Shown here in pieces: positions 31,566 to 45,340 of a DNA stretch of 64,000 nucleotides; the first letter of the stretch is position 1, and every line of letters starts with the position of its first letter. The notes under the pieces are model-generated. The model was not told where the DNA came from. It searched no databases and was given only the letters and a program-made list of their open reading frames with translations. Location: assembly GCA_003415625.1 (NCBI GenBank), contig PYIU01000003.1, positions 6,324,001-6,388,000 of the forward strand. Reading direction: 5' to 3'. The DNA is from Aquanectria penicillioides (lineage: Eukaryota > Ascomycota > Sordariomycetes > Hypocreales > Nectriaceae). A program made the position numbers and the translations under genes.

Positions 31566-34089
31566 ATGCATATTCTCGTTTCCAATGACGATGGGCCGCC
31601 GTCGCCTCACTCGTCCCCTTACGTTCATTGCTTGATCAAGAAGCTCCAAGAGGCTGGACACACCGTCTCCGTGTGTCTTCCCCACACTCAGCGCTCTTGG
31701 ATTGGCAAGGCACACATGATCGGACAGACTTTGAAGCCCCTGTACTATCGACCGTCTCCCAATGTTCATGGTGAAGACTCCGAGGGCACGACTCACAGCA
31801 GGCCTTCGCCCTCGGGGGATGTCGAAGAGTGGATTCTCATTGACGGAACGCCTGCTTCATGTGTTCAGATTGGCCTCCACCATTTCTTCCAAGACCGAGG
31901 TCCCGTTGATCTTGTGGTGAGCGGCCCTAACTATGGCCGAAACACGACTGCAGTCTTTGCTCTAAGTTCTGGAACTCTGGGCGCAGCATTGGAGGCTGCT
32001 GTATGCCAACACAAGTCTATTGCTTTGAGCTTTGCGTTCTTCACTCGGAACCACGACCCCGTCATCATTGATGCTGCTTGCCGCCACAGCGTGAAGGTCA
32101 TCGAAGCCCTGTACAAGCAATGGCCCACGGATGGCAGTGCAGACCTTTATAGCGTCAACGTTCCCCTTGTTGAAGGTCTCGAGAAGAACAAAACTATTTG
32201 GACAAACGTGCTGCAGAATTACTGGCGGGAAGGTGGTTGCTTCCAGGAGATTGAAGGTGAATCCGGCGATGAGAACGAGGAAGAGGAACGAATTCGAGAA
32301 GGCCTGGATGGCGAGGTGAATGATGGAGGCAAGTCTGGAGCTCGAACAGGCCATGTTCACAAGCACTTCAAGTGGGCACCCAAATTCACTGATGTGTACA
32401 AGAGCGTGGAAGAGGCTGGGCCTGGTAACGACGGATGGACCGTCAAAGAAGGTCAAACAAGGTGAGTTGCTGTCAAAGACTGATCTAGCGTGGCGACTAA
32501 TTATCTTTGAAGTGTCACCCCACTGAAGGCTAACTTCATGCACGGAGCTGGCGAGTTTAACGAGAAAGAGCTAGAACTGTGAGTGTATTTCCCCGATGTT
32601 GCTGGCATCGATGCTGTTGGAGGCATCTTGGGCTGGGCTATGAGTAACGATGCATAATGTTTTTGCCTGTATTCTATGCGGAGAGCACATTTTTTTCCCC
32701 AAATAGATCTCATTCTTACCCATGATCACGCAGTCCAGAAGCAACCAACTCCGTCAAGGCAGTTGAGATCCCCCTACGACTCAAGGGGATAGTGGTGGAA
32801 AAGCCCCTATCCAAGCCATTATCTCATACGAGGACTCATATGTCCAACCTCTGATCCTCAATGCCTTGAATTCTCTTTTCCCCGAGGGAGCCCTCAACGT
32901 CATTACTGAGGTGCCTCCTTCTGACGATGGAATCGTATCAAAAATGTTCCCGTCCTCGGATACAAAGGTGCTACAGATCACAGCTTACGAGTCGATTGAC
33001 TTTGAATACGCAGGGTCCCATGAGAAGACTTCGCTCATTAACAGCTACATGATCAGGAAGGCTTTAATTAGGAAGCACTATCTTTCAACAACTGTTGACC
33101 ACTGGGTAGCGAAGAATCCTTCGTCCATCCTCAAGAAACACGTCAAGAGAAGTGAAGCTTTTGAAGTCGATTACGCCGAATTCCTAGACGATGCTCTCGT
33201 CGAAGCCTTTGATTTACGAGAGAGTCTGGATCGCAACGAATCATTGTCCGAGGGTGAAGCTGCGGCAAAGGAGTGGTGGATTTTGAAGCCAGGAATGAGC
33301 GATAGAGGACAAGGCATTAGACTCTTCAGCACAATGGATGAACTGCAAGCTATATTTGATGGCTGGGAAGAGGATCGACCTGACAGCGATGACGAGGAGG
33401 AAGAGGGAGCAGGAGAAGCCTCGAAGCACGATGAAGATGACGAGGGAGATTACATCACTACTTCGCATCTTCGACACTTCGTTGCCCAGCCATATATTCA
33501 CCCGCCTCTTCTCCTAAAAGACGACAGCCGCAAGTTTCACATACGAACATACGTGCTGTGCACCGGCAGCCTCAAGGTCTTCGTTTACAAGCACATGCTC
33601 GCTCTGTTTGCCGGGAAGCCTTACGCAGCTCCTGGTGATGCCCCTGACGACATTGAAGCCTTCTTGACAAACACCTGTATTCAAGGTTCGCCCAACGAAA
33701 ACACTGTTCGTCGCTTCTGGGATCTTCCATTGCCGGAGGTTACGCGTGAAGACGTCTTCCATCAGATCTGCGAGATTACTGGCGATGTCTTCGAAGGTGC
33801 TGCAAAGGCAATGCCAGTGCACTTCCAGACGATGCCCAACGCGTTTGAAGTGTTTGGATTGGATTTCCTTATCGATGCCGAGGGTGCGGTGTGGTTGCTC
33901 GAAGTGAATGCATTCCCCGATTTCAAACAGACCGGAGGAGACTTGAAGGAGATTGTGGGAGGTTTCTGGAAAGGAGTTATCAGACATGGCGTCGCCCCGT
34001 TTTTTGGGATTGATGGAAACTTGCTCAAGAATCAAGAGGGTAAAGAAGACATGGTATCTGTTCGCAAGGTCGACCTTGGACGAGGATAA
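31566..34089 (+). CDS. SurE phosphatase - tubulin-tyrosine-ligase fusion (Pby1 type)
   Basis: Exon 1 (31566-32461) has the SurE domain: MHILVSNDDGPPS with the metal-binding NDDG, then IDGTPASCVQIGL and VVSGPNYGRNT, all hallmarks of SurE nucleotidase/acid phosphatases. Donor GTGAGT, branch GACTAAT and acceptor TTGAAG lead to a 66-nt exon 2 (32513-32578). The last exon encodes the ATP-grasp tubulin-tyrosine-ligase domain with WILKPGMSDRGQGIRLF, KFHIRTYVLC and VFGLDFLIDAEGAVWLLEVNA. This two-domain order is known in fungi (yeast Pby1, a P-body-associated protein); tubulin ligation itself is unproven. The start of exon 3 is uncertain: an acceptor at 32792 (GATAG) keeps frame and gives 752 aa, whereas the better-looking acceptor CACGCAG at 32733 needs one extra base downstream. 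Confidence 0.85.
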
Positions 34090-37000
34090 CTGTTTGATTC
34101 GGTGTGAGGGGAGTATCACGGTCAGTACAATGCGAACGATGGGCTACAGGGTAGGTCAACTGGTTTACACTCAGGACATTGAACATAGAGCTCTATAGGG
34201 ATGGTCGGGTTCGTCAAAAGCTAATTGCTTGTATCAAAGTACCGGGAGAGGCCATCAACGGAGTTAGAGAGGCTTGTCGGGTAGAATCAGTCTACACCGT
34301 CGTATGACACGTAGTAACGCAATGATCAGGATGTATTGTAGACATGGATCCCCAACCCCTCCCCCCACGACAAGTATTGCATAGCCCACCTCATTTCCCG
34401 TCATTGTATGTATCTCTACATCCAGCAACTCTGGAACCCTCAACCCTTGCCCTTCTAACCCAATACAAGTTGAGAAATTACCCTTTCAGGATCTTTATCC
34501 CGCGCACGGTGCATACCTAGCTTGAACCATCACGACGACGCCATCAGTGCCTGAGCTACTGCAGAACGCGCACCGAAATTTGAACGGATGGCCACGCCGT
34601 CCGATCCCGGGAGCATGGCGGTTAGAATGGTATCTAATTGCCGGGGGAGAAAAAGAAGCTCGCGGATTGGGTCTGGAGCCGGCACAGCCACGCTGGGCCG
34701 AGACGTGAGTGGAGAAGGGAGCGAGGTAGGGTGGGTGGGTGAGAGAGGTCAATTTTTCCCGACAAGAACTGGCACAGGTTGCATGATGATTCCGGCGGAT
34801 GATGCGGGACGTGATGCAAAAAGACCACAAAATGAGGGGTTTGGGCTTGCCATGATTGCGCTGTCAAGGAGGCAGTGCTGCCGGAGTGTGTCGTGGATAT
34901 ACCCGGTGCATAGGATGGCGATGTCTTGATTGCCCCGATGTAGGATTTAATTACGATCTAAGAACCGAAGAGATGATTGAGATCTCCGAGACGGCGTAGT
35001 TCGTGCAGGTGAGAGGGGTTGGGCGCCTCGAGATCTTCGTTTACGAAGAAACTGACTGATTCTCACTACTTGTGTTGGCCGCATCAAATTTCTTGGCTGT
35101 TGACTGTACCAAGCGATTGTTCTCATAACAATGGATACGAGGTCTGGGAGGCTTGGCCAAGATTCGACATATTGTTGGTAAGATTCAAATTGCCATTTAC
35201 ATAGAACCCAACATACAAGGAACAACCTCAAGTGTCACGGGGATTATGTTTTGCCTGATGGTAACATGAGAAATGGCAACCCGAGAAATGGCAACTGTCA
35301 TGAGAAATAGAAAAAAAAAAACTGATCAAGATACCTGCTACATTTTACGGGCCCTTGCAAGAACCTAGTATCGGCAACTGGTATGATCACAGAAGAGCAT
35401 CCCGGATGGGTTTGCACTGAGCTTCCTCAACGTAGCCAACCGGAACGATATGACCGGTGCTCGTTAAGAAACACATATGACGGCTGTTTTCAGACCCGAT
35501 AGGCTATGCTGCCGGATACAAAAATCGACAGCATCCAATAATGTGATAGGTCTCCCTTGGCGAAGCCATATCTGCTAGCTTGGCGTGTCACGAGCAATGC
35601 ATCTCACCAGTACGTAGCTCATGCAGAACCATTTGACGTAGGTCATAATTCTCACCCAACAGCTCATTGTTTTAATTGCAACTTCACAGCCTCAAAGACA
35701 GATCATACCTGTGAAAAAAAGGCCTCACTTGGCAAAAGAGACTCTTCACTTTGATAGTGGCTTAGAGGCTTCACCCTGGCGTCAGACTTAGCTGTCTAGC
35801 GTAATTAGAGCTGTCCTTTCTCAGAGGAATACGCCCCGACGGGCTTTCATCATCAAGTTCAATCGCCGTGGAGGGGAGTGGTGATAGTTTTAGGCAGGTC
35901 TGGAGAAGAATACTCGACATAGACAACACTGAGCATTGTTCCACAGCGTACGTCACCGGAACCGTGGCTTGGATGCAACCTAGACCACCGTTAAGCGAGA
36001 CGGTTGGTCAGTATTGTTCCAAGTATTAATCTTTGGGGCAACACAGTGCCTTGCCACTGTCACCGCTCAGTGCCAAAGGCACCAGGACGGTGGCTTAGAC
36101 GGCTCTGTGCGCTGACAAGATTCCGTCACGTCTTACCTCATACTCGATGCTGAGGCAACGGGGCCCGTAACCTCCGTTCCATATTGTGTAAGACACGACT
36201 AGAAAACACAACCCCACACATTGGAGGATGGGGATACCTCGGCGGTGGGAGGTCAAGTTTGGGAACTGAGCTAGCGATTGGCTAGAGCCTTGGGATGAGG
36301 AGGGCGGTAATGAGTTTCTGCAAGCACTGCCCACTTGGTCGACCAAGGAAGCTAGGTCAGGAAAGTTTGCCAGGCACGCCACGAGTCGGGACCCGATCTA
36401 TTGTATGCATCTGCGTGGTGGGGATGTGAAATGGCGAGATGGGCTTCAGTCTCGGCACTTGGTCAGGTTGCTCACTGGCAACGTTGGATGTACCCACTCC
36501 GAGAGTTAAGCTCCTTGGCTGTAGAATCGAGTCTGATGTGAAGGAATCAGCCGAGATAAGATTACTATCCCGTTGGTTGATGAGAAGCTCGCTGGATTGG
36601 CCCATACTTTGATAATGCAGGGGTGATCGAAGCGTGTATAACTATTGCTGACTTGAGAATCTCAGGTGATCCACGGACCATTTCTTGTTCAAGAAGGAGG
36701 TTTCAACAGCTTTTCCGAAACAAACCCTGTTTCCAATGAACGCGCCGCATGTGCCGAACCCGCAGAAACAGAGAGTCTAGGTTGTCTTTCGCACGTCTAA
36801 CGACGGTCATTGAACAGGAGCGTGCTCAGATCACGGCTGTTGACCCGATGCCTGTTCTATTGCAGGTCCCACATATTTGAGATGCGTCTATTCGCTACGG
36901 TGCCGACCTTCTGGATCGGATTGAGGCTGAGCACCTTGGAGCAGCCCGAAAAGGCTTAGTGAAGGACTATGGACTGTCGTGGAGTGGCCTTTTGTTTCCC

Positions 37001-40000
37001 TCTCAGACACATGCAGTGAAAGTGATGAGACTTTTGGCGTGAGACCCCGCAACGGAATGCTGGTGCTATGGGGAGTGACCCATGCGGCCCAGAGCGCTTT
37101 TGCAAGGGCAACGAAACTTGGTCTTTGTTGATGATGATGATATGCATGATCCTGTCAGTGGCGGCCAAAAGGGATGAGACCGGGCGACGCTGATTGGCTG
37201 GCACGGCCCATGGTGCGCTTGGGCAAACAGACACCCAAACTTTTTTTCGACGACACATGAACCACCCCAGGGAGGTGAGGCGACCGCCCCCGAAAACGTC
37301 ATAGATCGAGGTCTCTACTCCAAAAATCCCTACTTTGAAAACCGATGCATATAATTCCTAGGTGAACAGTGGAGGGCGCCAGCGCCGTGCTCGTGATCGT
37401 ATCTTTTGAGGGCCCGACTGCACTCTGGTGTACTAAGCATTTGGAACACGACAGTGCGTACGTGGTACTTGCAGGCAGTTCCACCACCTTCAGGCCTCCG
37501 GCTCGTACACACGTACTGTGTTACTCAACATCGAGGCAGTGCTAAGGGAGGGGAAGGCAAGAGCTGCACGTCTTTGCCACTGGGTCAGGTCCAACTTGGA
37601 ACAGGTCCGGATTGTTGGGATTGTTTTGCCAAAATGGTTGACTTAGAAGAAGCCTCATGTGCATTGATTGATTGACATCACTGGGTCGAAACGAAGCGCA
37701 CTGGATACTGCATAGTGACAGTCCGATGAAAACCTCATTCGGCCCTAGGGGTGGCAAAGACGACGCCGAGGATGCTGCGGAGCCCCTGGATCAGGAAAGG
37801 TCTCGAGGACGTTGAGTCAAGCTGCGCCCCAATGGAGATTTCCCCTTTGACTGACTGTCACTCGGGCTACGAGGTTGGTCCATCAACTTGTCGGGACCTT
37901 AAATCAATGCCCATCCATCTAACCTTGACAGGACCATGATTTACGATAGTGCCGTGGTGCCCAGAAAGGTAGCTCGTGGAATTTGGACAAGGGGCAACTG
38001 AGATAAAGTGTAGCATGGGCTGGATGAGGAGTGACATACGGGAAAGCTTGGCATTTTGCGGTCGTCTTGGCTCAACCTTGTTACGTGTGACAGGGGGTGG
38101 GGCGGCGCCTACATACGGGACACCGGGCACGAGTAGTACAATACCTTAATGAATAGCGTGGTGGAGCCGCCCCCAATCATTTACTACCCAGCTCTGCAGC
38201 GCATCACGACAGGATCCGATCCGTTGGTAGTGGGTGCCCAGGACGCGACAGCGACAACGCGGTCAGTGAAAGCGCAGCGGCTACCAGCCCACCAGGACCA
38301 CCTCCCAAAAGGAGACACTGTCTCGAACTAGAACAAACGCCGTAACATGTCATCTCGAACGGATGTAGGTGGATCAAGGTCGCTTCACGATGGCCGGCAA
38401 ATAAACAATAATGCAGCAACATAATGTTGTTTTTCGGAGCCATGGATTTGAGTTGGGTTGACGACGACGTATGCACCCTCATTTCCGAGCCCCAGAATGC
38501 ACGGAGCAGTCAAGACAAAATAAGCTCAGCCATGTGGCTAGGTTTACGACCAGGGATGCGACCGATTTTGCATGCGAATTGCCACGAGAGGCGTACGCAC
38601 AGCGTACGTGCTGCCCCCCCGTATCCACGTATTGAACAGCCATGGTCCTCCAACTCCAATCGCCATCGGGCGCGCCTTGGCCTGCGCTAGGGGCATGGTT
38701 GTGGAAAATTTCTCCTCCTTTGGGGGGTGGATTGCTATCAGGGGCTGGAACAATGGGGGCTGTGGAGTGGTCTCGAGTCTCACATCTCCTGGGAGTCTGT
38801 CGCAGCCGCCGTCGTCATGTCGACCACCAGGCCAACCTCTCTCTGGACAATGGGGGAATGTCCTTGCCCTCGGCTTGAGTGAGTGCGATGTGATGTTTGA
38901 AATCCTACAATATCATTGCCACTGCTGGGCCTACCATGTCAGCGCTTGGCCAGGGCAGGGTTTCAAGACGTCATTGCGCAATTCCCTGAGGCCTTCCAGA
39001 AACGGGCATAGCAAAGGTCAGACGGGACGCGCGGTACGCTGATGAGGTACCTGCATTTGCGCGTAATTTTGGCACGGGACTCAAGTACTGTTGCTTTTGA
39101 TTGCGCCGGATACGCGACTCCATCGGATACGACTCTCCCCCTGCACGGCCGAGGTACAATGCCAATCTTGGTCTGCCCAAAGAGCATGCCGAGAGGTATC
39201 GAGATGGCGGAGCATACTAAGGTAAAAACAAGCTTCTTCGAAATCGCAATCGCAAGGCTGTTGAAGACCGTAGGCTCCTGCAAACCCACTTGAGAGTGCG
39301 CAGCAGACAACACCCGGATTGTGGGAAGTATGTTTCGGGAGGGCGTGTGGTGCGTAATGGCAAGGTCATGCCACAGCGACGGTGACCGCGCCGCTAGATT
39401 GTTAGAGCCTTGGCTTTCCGTCGCCAGTGATGCACCATCTCTAGATCTGCAGGCCGCACTGTATGGGGGCGAAATTGTTGTCGAATAAGATGCCGCTAGA
39501 CTGTCGCTGTGGACTGTAATGATTAAAAAACAAGGGTACCGTGCTTTGTACAGCGGTGCCGGTATCTTGATGGAGTGACATCCAATCCCTGCCTAATTTG
39601 TCATGTGTGTGCACACACTCCTTAGATTCCGGGCGTAAATCTCTTTCATATTCATAGTGTAGACGGTGGCCTGGTTATTTACTGCCTAGACAAGGCATGC
39701 TGAATAGCTGATCGATTCAGCCTGCCTCGGTTTTTTTGGTAGTGTTACAAGCGTTGGGGTCGTCGCCTCACAAAGGATTTTCTTTCTTCTTCCATTCCTC
39801 CTTTCCTTTTCTTGCTCAGCCCCTTTGGTTGTGCGTCGGAGGCAGCGAGAGGCCGCCCGGGTTTAACACGAGTCTTTGAGATTCTGGATTCTAGTTAGCT
39901 GTGGGGAAGATCCGTCAACCGCCTGGGACTGGAGCATGAATCCTTAGAATCTCAGATTCTTGGCGAGGGCATTGAAAACAAAGCCATGACTGTTGCTATG

Positions 40001-41039
40001 GCTGTTGAGTGATGTCTTCGATCCTCGGGCAAACAAGCATTGGACAAGCATTACCATAATACTATCAAAGCTGAAGGAGCTACAGGGAAGTGGAAAAACC
40101 CCTTCGGAATACAGTGTCATTAAAAGTGAGATTGCACTGGCAAATGTGTACCTGGCTGAGCAGGGAAGTTGGGATGAGACGATCTTGGCGGGCATCGAGG
40201 AGAGTTACTACTGGGTACCGTCCCTGCTGGATTACGTGTGATGTGTACCCGGTGGCTACCTGAAGACGGGCTGCCCAGCATCTCTGACGACGGTGATTTG
40301 TGAGCGGTTTAGCGCTGGAAGATGGTCACTGCGTGACCCACATTGGATTTCTCGTAGTTGAGCCCACAACTTACAATGTCGGAAGGAACGTACTTTGCAA
40401 CCAGAGTCCCTGTGCCTACCACCTCCTTTGCTCCTAACGCTCTGGTCGCCGGAGGCCCACGCCTGCCCGGTTGCCCTGGCTCCTTGGCTCTGAGAGGTCG
40501 AGACATCCGGGGGGAACGTACCAGTACCCGCCGCCCACCCATGAGCGCTACCGAACCGTGTGAGCCCCACACAGCCAATCACTGTCAACATTTGGTCTTG
40601 CACAGCCTCATAGACACGTCTTGGCGGCGAAGCCGGGAAAACACCCTATGGAGTACACTTCCCACATCTTGTACGGTTCTGCTCTCCTCACAATTCTGAC
40701 AGTGCTTCGCTGTGCCCTTCCAACGCCATATCTTCATTCAGCAAGAATGAAGCTTCTGCCAGGCTGGACTTAGCCCACTATCCCTCCCGCCCGGGGACTT
40801 CACCTCCGATCCTTTTCTCATCTTTCATAACTAACTGCATCGCCCACGCCGGGCTCCTTGGCTCCACGCCCATCCCCATTCTCCTAACTCGCTTTCCTTC
40901 GCCTCGACCGTCCAACTCCCATTGAACACGCATTCGCCCCCCTTGCATAGCCTCCTTGTATCGGCGTCGAACATTTTTCTTCGACCTCTAAAGGTTTTGG
41001 CTCGCATAGTCGCTTGGTATCCGGGTTAGCCTACCCAAC
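34090..41039. other. 7-kb gene-poor stretch between SurE-TTL and Ca2+-ATPase
   Basis: Numerous frames of 60-156 codons occur on both strands without recognisable domains, start contexts or splice structure. A short direct repeat, GAGAAATGGCAAC, lies near 35268-35295. One TPR-like fragment is listed separately. The last kilobase becomes C/T-rich toward the ATPase start and is probably its promoter and leader. The stretch may be lineage-specific sequence or decayed genes. Confidence 0.5.
39993..40241 (+). pseudogene. Possible TPR-like gene relic (weak)
   Basis: An 82-codon open frame without its own ATG at the 5' end. It contains IKSEIALANVYLAEQGSWDE, which has the spacing of a kinesin-light-chain-like TPR helix pair (as in fungal NB-ARC/TPR proteins), and ends IEESYYWVPSLLDYV. 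No matching upstream or downstream exons are visible, so if real it is a fragment. It could equally be chance. Confidence 0.2.
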
Positions 41040-44000
41040 ATGGCTGGAGGCGAGGAACCATCCCATGACCCGCCGATGAGGCGGAGGGCGTAGGTTGACC
41101 TTGGCTGGGAGGCATCCCAAGTGCCATATATCTATCAGCCTTGCACACGTTGCTAACCTGACCCTCTGTTTGCAGACCTACCATCACGATTGACACAACT
41201 GATGTCAATCCCATCACCAGCACTTCCGACATGGCCCCCGATGCGCAACAGCAGCAGCAGCCTGTCCAATCTAATTCACCTGCCTCTCCCCAAGACGACG
41301 CCGTGAGCCCCACGACTGCCGTCGACCCCCTGTCTACTAGCTGGGTATCCCACCGACAAGCTGGACAGCCGCGACCCGACTTGAACACCTCTGTGTCCTT
41401 CGAGAGTCGAGATAGTCGACCCACGAGCCCACACAATGTATCCAGCCCCGTCACTTCACGGTCTGGCGACCGCGGTGCCGCGTTCCTTGCTGTACCGGAA
41501 ACCCTTCGATCGCGTCAAAATTCGGTCGATTCGGAGGATATGTCCCGTTCTTTTTCCTCCCATGGCGAAACTACCGTAGTGGGTTCCAACTCAACACAGG
41601 TGGAAAAGTACAAGTCATCCGATCTGAGCACCCACAAGATAATGAACGATGATACAGCGCTAAAGGCTGATGTTGGTACCGAAGCCGACTTCGAAGTTGA
41701 AAACAACCCCTTTGCTTTCACCCCTGGTCATATGAACAAGATGTTCAACCCCAAGAACTTGGCCGCATTTTATAAGCTGGGCGGTTTGACTGGCATTGAG
41801 AAAGGGTTACGAACCGACAGAAAAGCTGGTCTGAGTGTCGAAGAGACCCACCTTGATGGCCAAGTTTCCTTTGAGGAAGCCACTGCCAAAAATTACAAGT
41901 TGGAGAACGAAGGCGTGTCCCCTACGACCCATGTCACCTCATCCCATCATGGGGGCGAGCGCTTTGTGGACCGACTTCGTGTTTTCAAAGACAACCGACT
42001 ACCCGAGAAGAAGGGGAAAACTCTCCTCGAGCTCATGTGGATTACCTACAACGATAAAGTGCTGATCCTTTTGTCAATTGCCGCCGTCATCAGCTTGGCT
42101 GTCGGACTCTACCAAACCTTTGGTGGCGAGCATGAGGATGGTAAACCCAAGGTTGAATGGATTGAAGGAGTTGCTATTATTGCCGCCATCGTCATTGTCG
42201 TCGTGGTCGGATCTCTCAACGATTATCAAAAGGAACGCCAATTCGCCAAACTGAACAAAAAGAAACAGGATCGAGATGTCAAGGCAGTACGCTCCGGAAA
42301 AACTGTCGAGCTTTCAGTTTTTGATATTCTGGCTGGTGATGTCATCCACCTAGAACCTGGAGACTTGGTTCCAGTCGACGGAATTCTCATTGAGGGCTTC
42401 AACGTCAGATGTGATGAATCGCAGACGACTGGTGAATCTGATATCATTCGCAAACGTCCCGCCGATGAAGTCTACGCTGCTATTGAGAACCACGAGGATC
42501 TCAAGAAGATGGATCCCTTTATCCAGTCTGGAGCTCGAATCATGGAAGGAGTTGGTACTTTCATGTGCACATCTACTGGTATCTATTCATCATACGGCAA
42601 AACCCTCATGGCTTTGAACGAAGACCCCGAGATGACCCCACTTCAAATGAAGCTCAATGTCATTGCCACTTACATCGCCAAACTTGGTGGTGCTGCTGGT
42701 CTGCTTCTGTTTATTGTTCTGTTCATTGAGTTCCTGGTCCGCCTGCCACGTCAGCCTGCGGATGTATCTCCGGCCGAAAAGGGACAGATGTTTCTCAACA
42801 TTTTTATCGTCGTGGTGACGATTATTGTTGTCGCTGTTCCCGAAGGTCTACCACTTGCAGTCACCCTAGCTCTGGCCTTCGCCACAACCCGAATGCTCCG
42901 TGATGCCAACCTGGTGCGACACCTGAAGGCTTGTGAAGTTATGGGCAACGCGACCACAATTTGCTCAGATAAAACTGGAACTCTCACTCAAAACAAGATG
43001 CAAGTTGTCGCGGGAACTATTGGTACCAGCCATCGGTTCGGCGGTGCTCGTCCAGGCTCCACAGGCAGTGATGGCGAATCTACCCCTGTCGATACGAGCG
43101 GCGACATCTCTGCCTCGGAGTTCGCATCGATGCTCAGTGCACCTGTCAAGGACCTTCTTCTCAAGTCTATTTCCCTTAACTCAACCGCTTTCGAGGGCGA
43201 TGTTGACGGAGAGAAGACGTTCATCGGATCCAAGACCGAAACCGCCTTGCTCATCTTCGCTCGGGATCATCTTGGAATGGGCCCAGTGAGTGAGGAGCGG
43301 GAAAACTCCAAGGTCCTTCAACTGATTCCGTTTGACTCTGGTCGTAAATGCATGGGTGTTGTCGTTGCCCTTCCCAATGGCGGCGCAAGACTCTACATCA
43401 AGGGTGCCTCCGAAATTATTCTTTCCAAGTGTACTGAAGTTCTCCGAAACCCCGCTACTGATGGTTCCGTGGCACCAATGTCCCAGGATAACGTCCACAC
43501 CATCAACAGCATCATTGAGAGTTACGCTAAGCGGTCACTACGTACCATTGGCATCTGCTATAAGGATTTTGACACATGGACCCCCAAGGGTGTTCGATTT
43601 GCAGAAGGGAGCAGCTCTGAGGTTGTTTTCGAGGACCTCTTTAATAACATGTCCTTCTTGAGCGTGGTCGGAATCCAGGATCCCCTCCGAGAAGGTGTCC
43701 CGGAGGCCGTTAGGCTTTGCCAGAAGGCTGGTGTTGTTATTCGAATGGTTACTGGAGATAACAAAATCACTGCTCAGGCTATCGCCAAGGAGTGTGGTAT
43801 CCTTCAACCCAACAGCATCATCATGGAGGGTCCTGAGTTTCGCAACTTGTCCAAATTTGAACAGGAGCAGATCATCCCCAGGCTGCATGTTTTGGCCCGA
43901 TCTAGCCCGAGGATAAGCGTATTCTAGTCAAGCGGCTTAAGGATAAGGGCGAAACTGTGGCTGTCACTGGTGACGGTACCAATGATGCTCCTGCTCTCAA

Positions 44001-45340
44001 GATGGCTGACGTTGGCTTCTCGATGGGTATTTCCGGCACTGAGGTTGCCAAGGAGGCATCAGCTATCATTCTGATGGATGACAACTTTACAAGCATTGTC
44101 AAGGCCTTGAAGTGGGGTCGCGCTGTCAATGACGCAGTGAAGCGATTCCTTCAATTCCAACTTACAGTCAACGTGACTGCCGTTATTCTCACCTTCGTGA
44201 CTGCTGTGTCTAGCGACGAGGAAACCTCCGTCCTGACTGCAGTTCAGTTGCTTTGGGTCAACTTGATTATGGATACCTTGGCTGCTCTCGCTCTCGCAAC
44301 CGATCCTCCACACGACAGCGTGCTGGATCGAAAGCCTGAACCCAAGGGCTCATCCATTATTTCCCCAACCATGTGGAAGATGATTCTTGGACAGTCCGTT
44401 TATCAACTTGTCATCACATTCATTCTGTACTATGGAAGCCCTAAAGGCATCCTGCCACTTCCCGATAACCGAATTCCTAGCGAAGATGAGACCGCCACCC
44501 TCGTTTTCAACACGTTTGTTTGGATGCAAATCTTCAATCAATGGAAGTAAGTTGCAGTGATACCCAATGATGTTTTATATAATGAATGCTAACCATGGCA
44601 ACAGCAACCGACGCCTTGACAACAGGTTCAACATCTTTGAAGGTTTGACGAAGAATTGGTTCTTCATCGGGATCAGTGCCATTATGTGTGGTGGCCAGGT
44701 CTTGATCATTTTCGTTGGTGGTCATGCATTCCAGATTGCCGAGGAGGGTCAGGATGGTGTCTTTTGGGCCATTGCCATTGTCCTTGGTTTCATATCGATT
44801 CCATTTGGTGTCATTATCCGCCTCATTCCGGACAAGGTTATGCTCGCTTTGATCCCTGAGTTTTTGAGGAACAGGGCCAACAAGGTGCCCGGCCTGACTA
44901 TCTCAGATGAGGAGATGGAGATGTATCCTGAGCCGCTGGCAGACGTGCGTGACGAACTCAACTTCCTCAGGCGTATGAAGGGAGGACGCCTGAACAACCT
45001 CAAGTTCGCTATTCAGCACCCTAAGGAGACTATTATGTCGCGTTCAAGGAGCCCATCACACTCACGGTCGCACTCGCGATCCAACTCGCTGAACGTGCCA
45101 CAGACGCCTGAGCAGGACGATGTCATTGGCTCGCCTGTGGCGACTCCCGAATCTCGGAGGAGACCAAGATCGAACCGGTCGCGGTCCAACTCTGCTCTGG
45201 GAGCGCCCACTGTTATGGCGGGTATCGTTGCCGCTGGAGTGGCTGCAGGATGGCAACCCATGACGCGACCAACACAAGAGGACAATACAGAGGGGGACAA
45301 ACAGGGTAATGGGACACAGGACAGCGCGGCGCACAAATAG
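41040..45340 (+). CDS. Calcium-transporting P-type ATPase, Pmc1/PMCA type, frame broken by one base
   Basis: Three exons: 41040-41089, 41176-44546 and 44605-45340. The short first exon ([17 protein letters not shown]) is supported by donor GTAGGT, acceptor TTTGCAG and an in-frame continuation, [17 protein letters not shown]. Total about 1385 aa. Core features are [13 protein letters not shown] and the VPEGLPLAV membrane helix (M4), phosphorylation site CSDKTGTLT with Asp near residue 615, the ATP-binding KGASEII, and hinge [12 protein letters not shown]. The C-terminus carries Ser/Arg repeats ([15 protein letters not shown]). In fungi this family pumps Ca2+ into vacuoles or out of the cell and is controlled by calcineurin signalling. 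Exon lengths sum to 4157, one short. The break is at 43906-43908, where ARSSP should continue into [10 protein letters not shown], and one extra base restores frame. An intact 1385-residue architecture otherwise argues for a sequence error. Confidence 0.92.

Noticed and set aside
43896..43960. Programmed ribosomal frameshifting as the cause of the broken frames
   Set aside because: Four unrelated genes share the same shift without slippery heptamers or common downstream structures; a sequence error is simpler.
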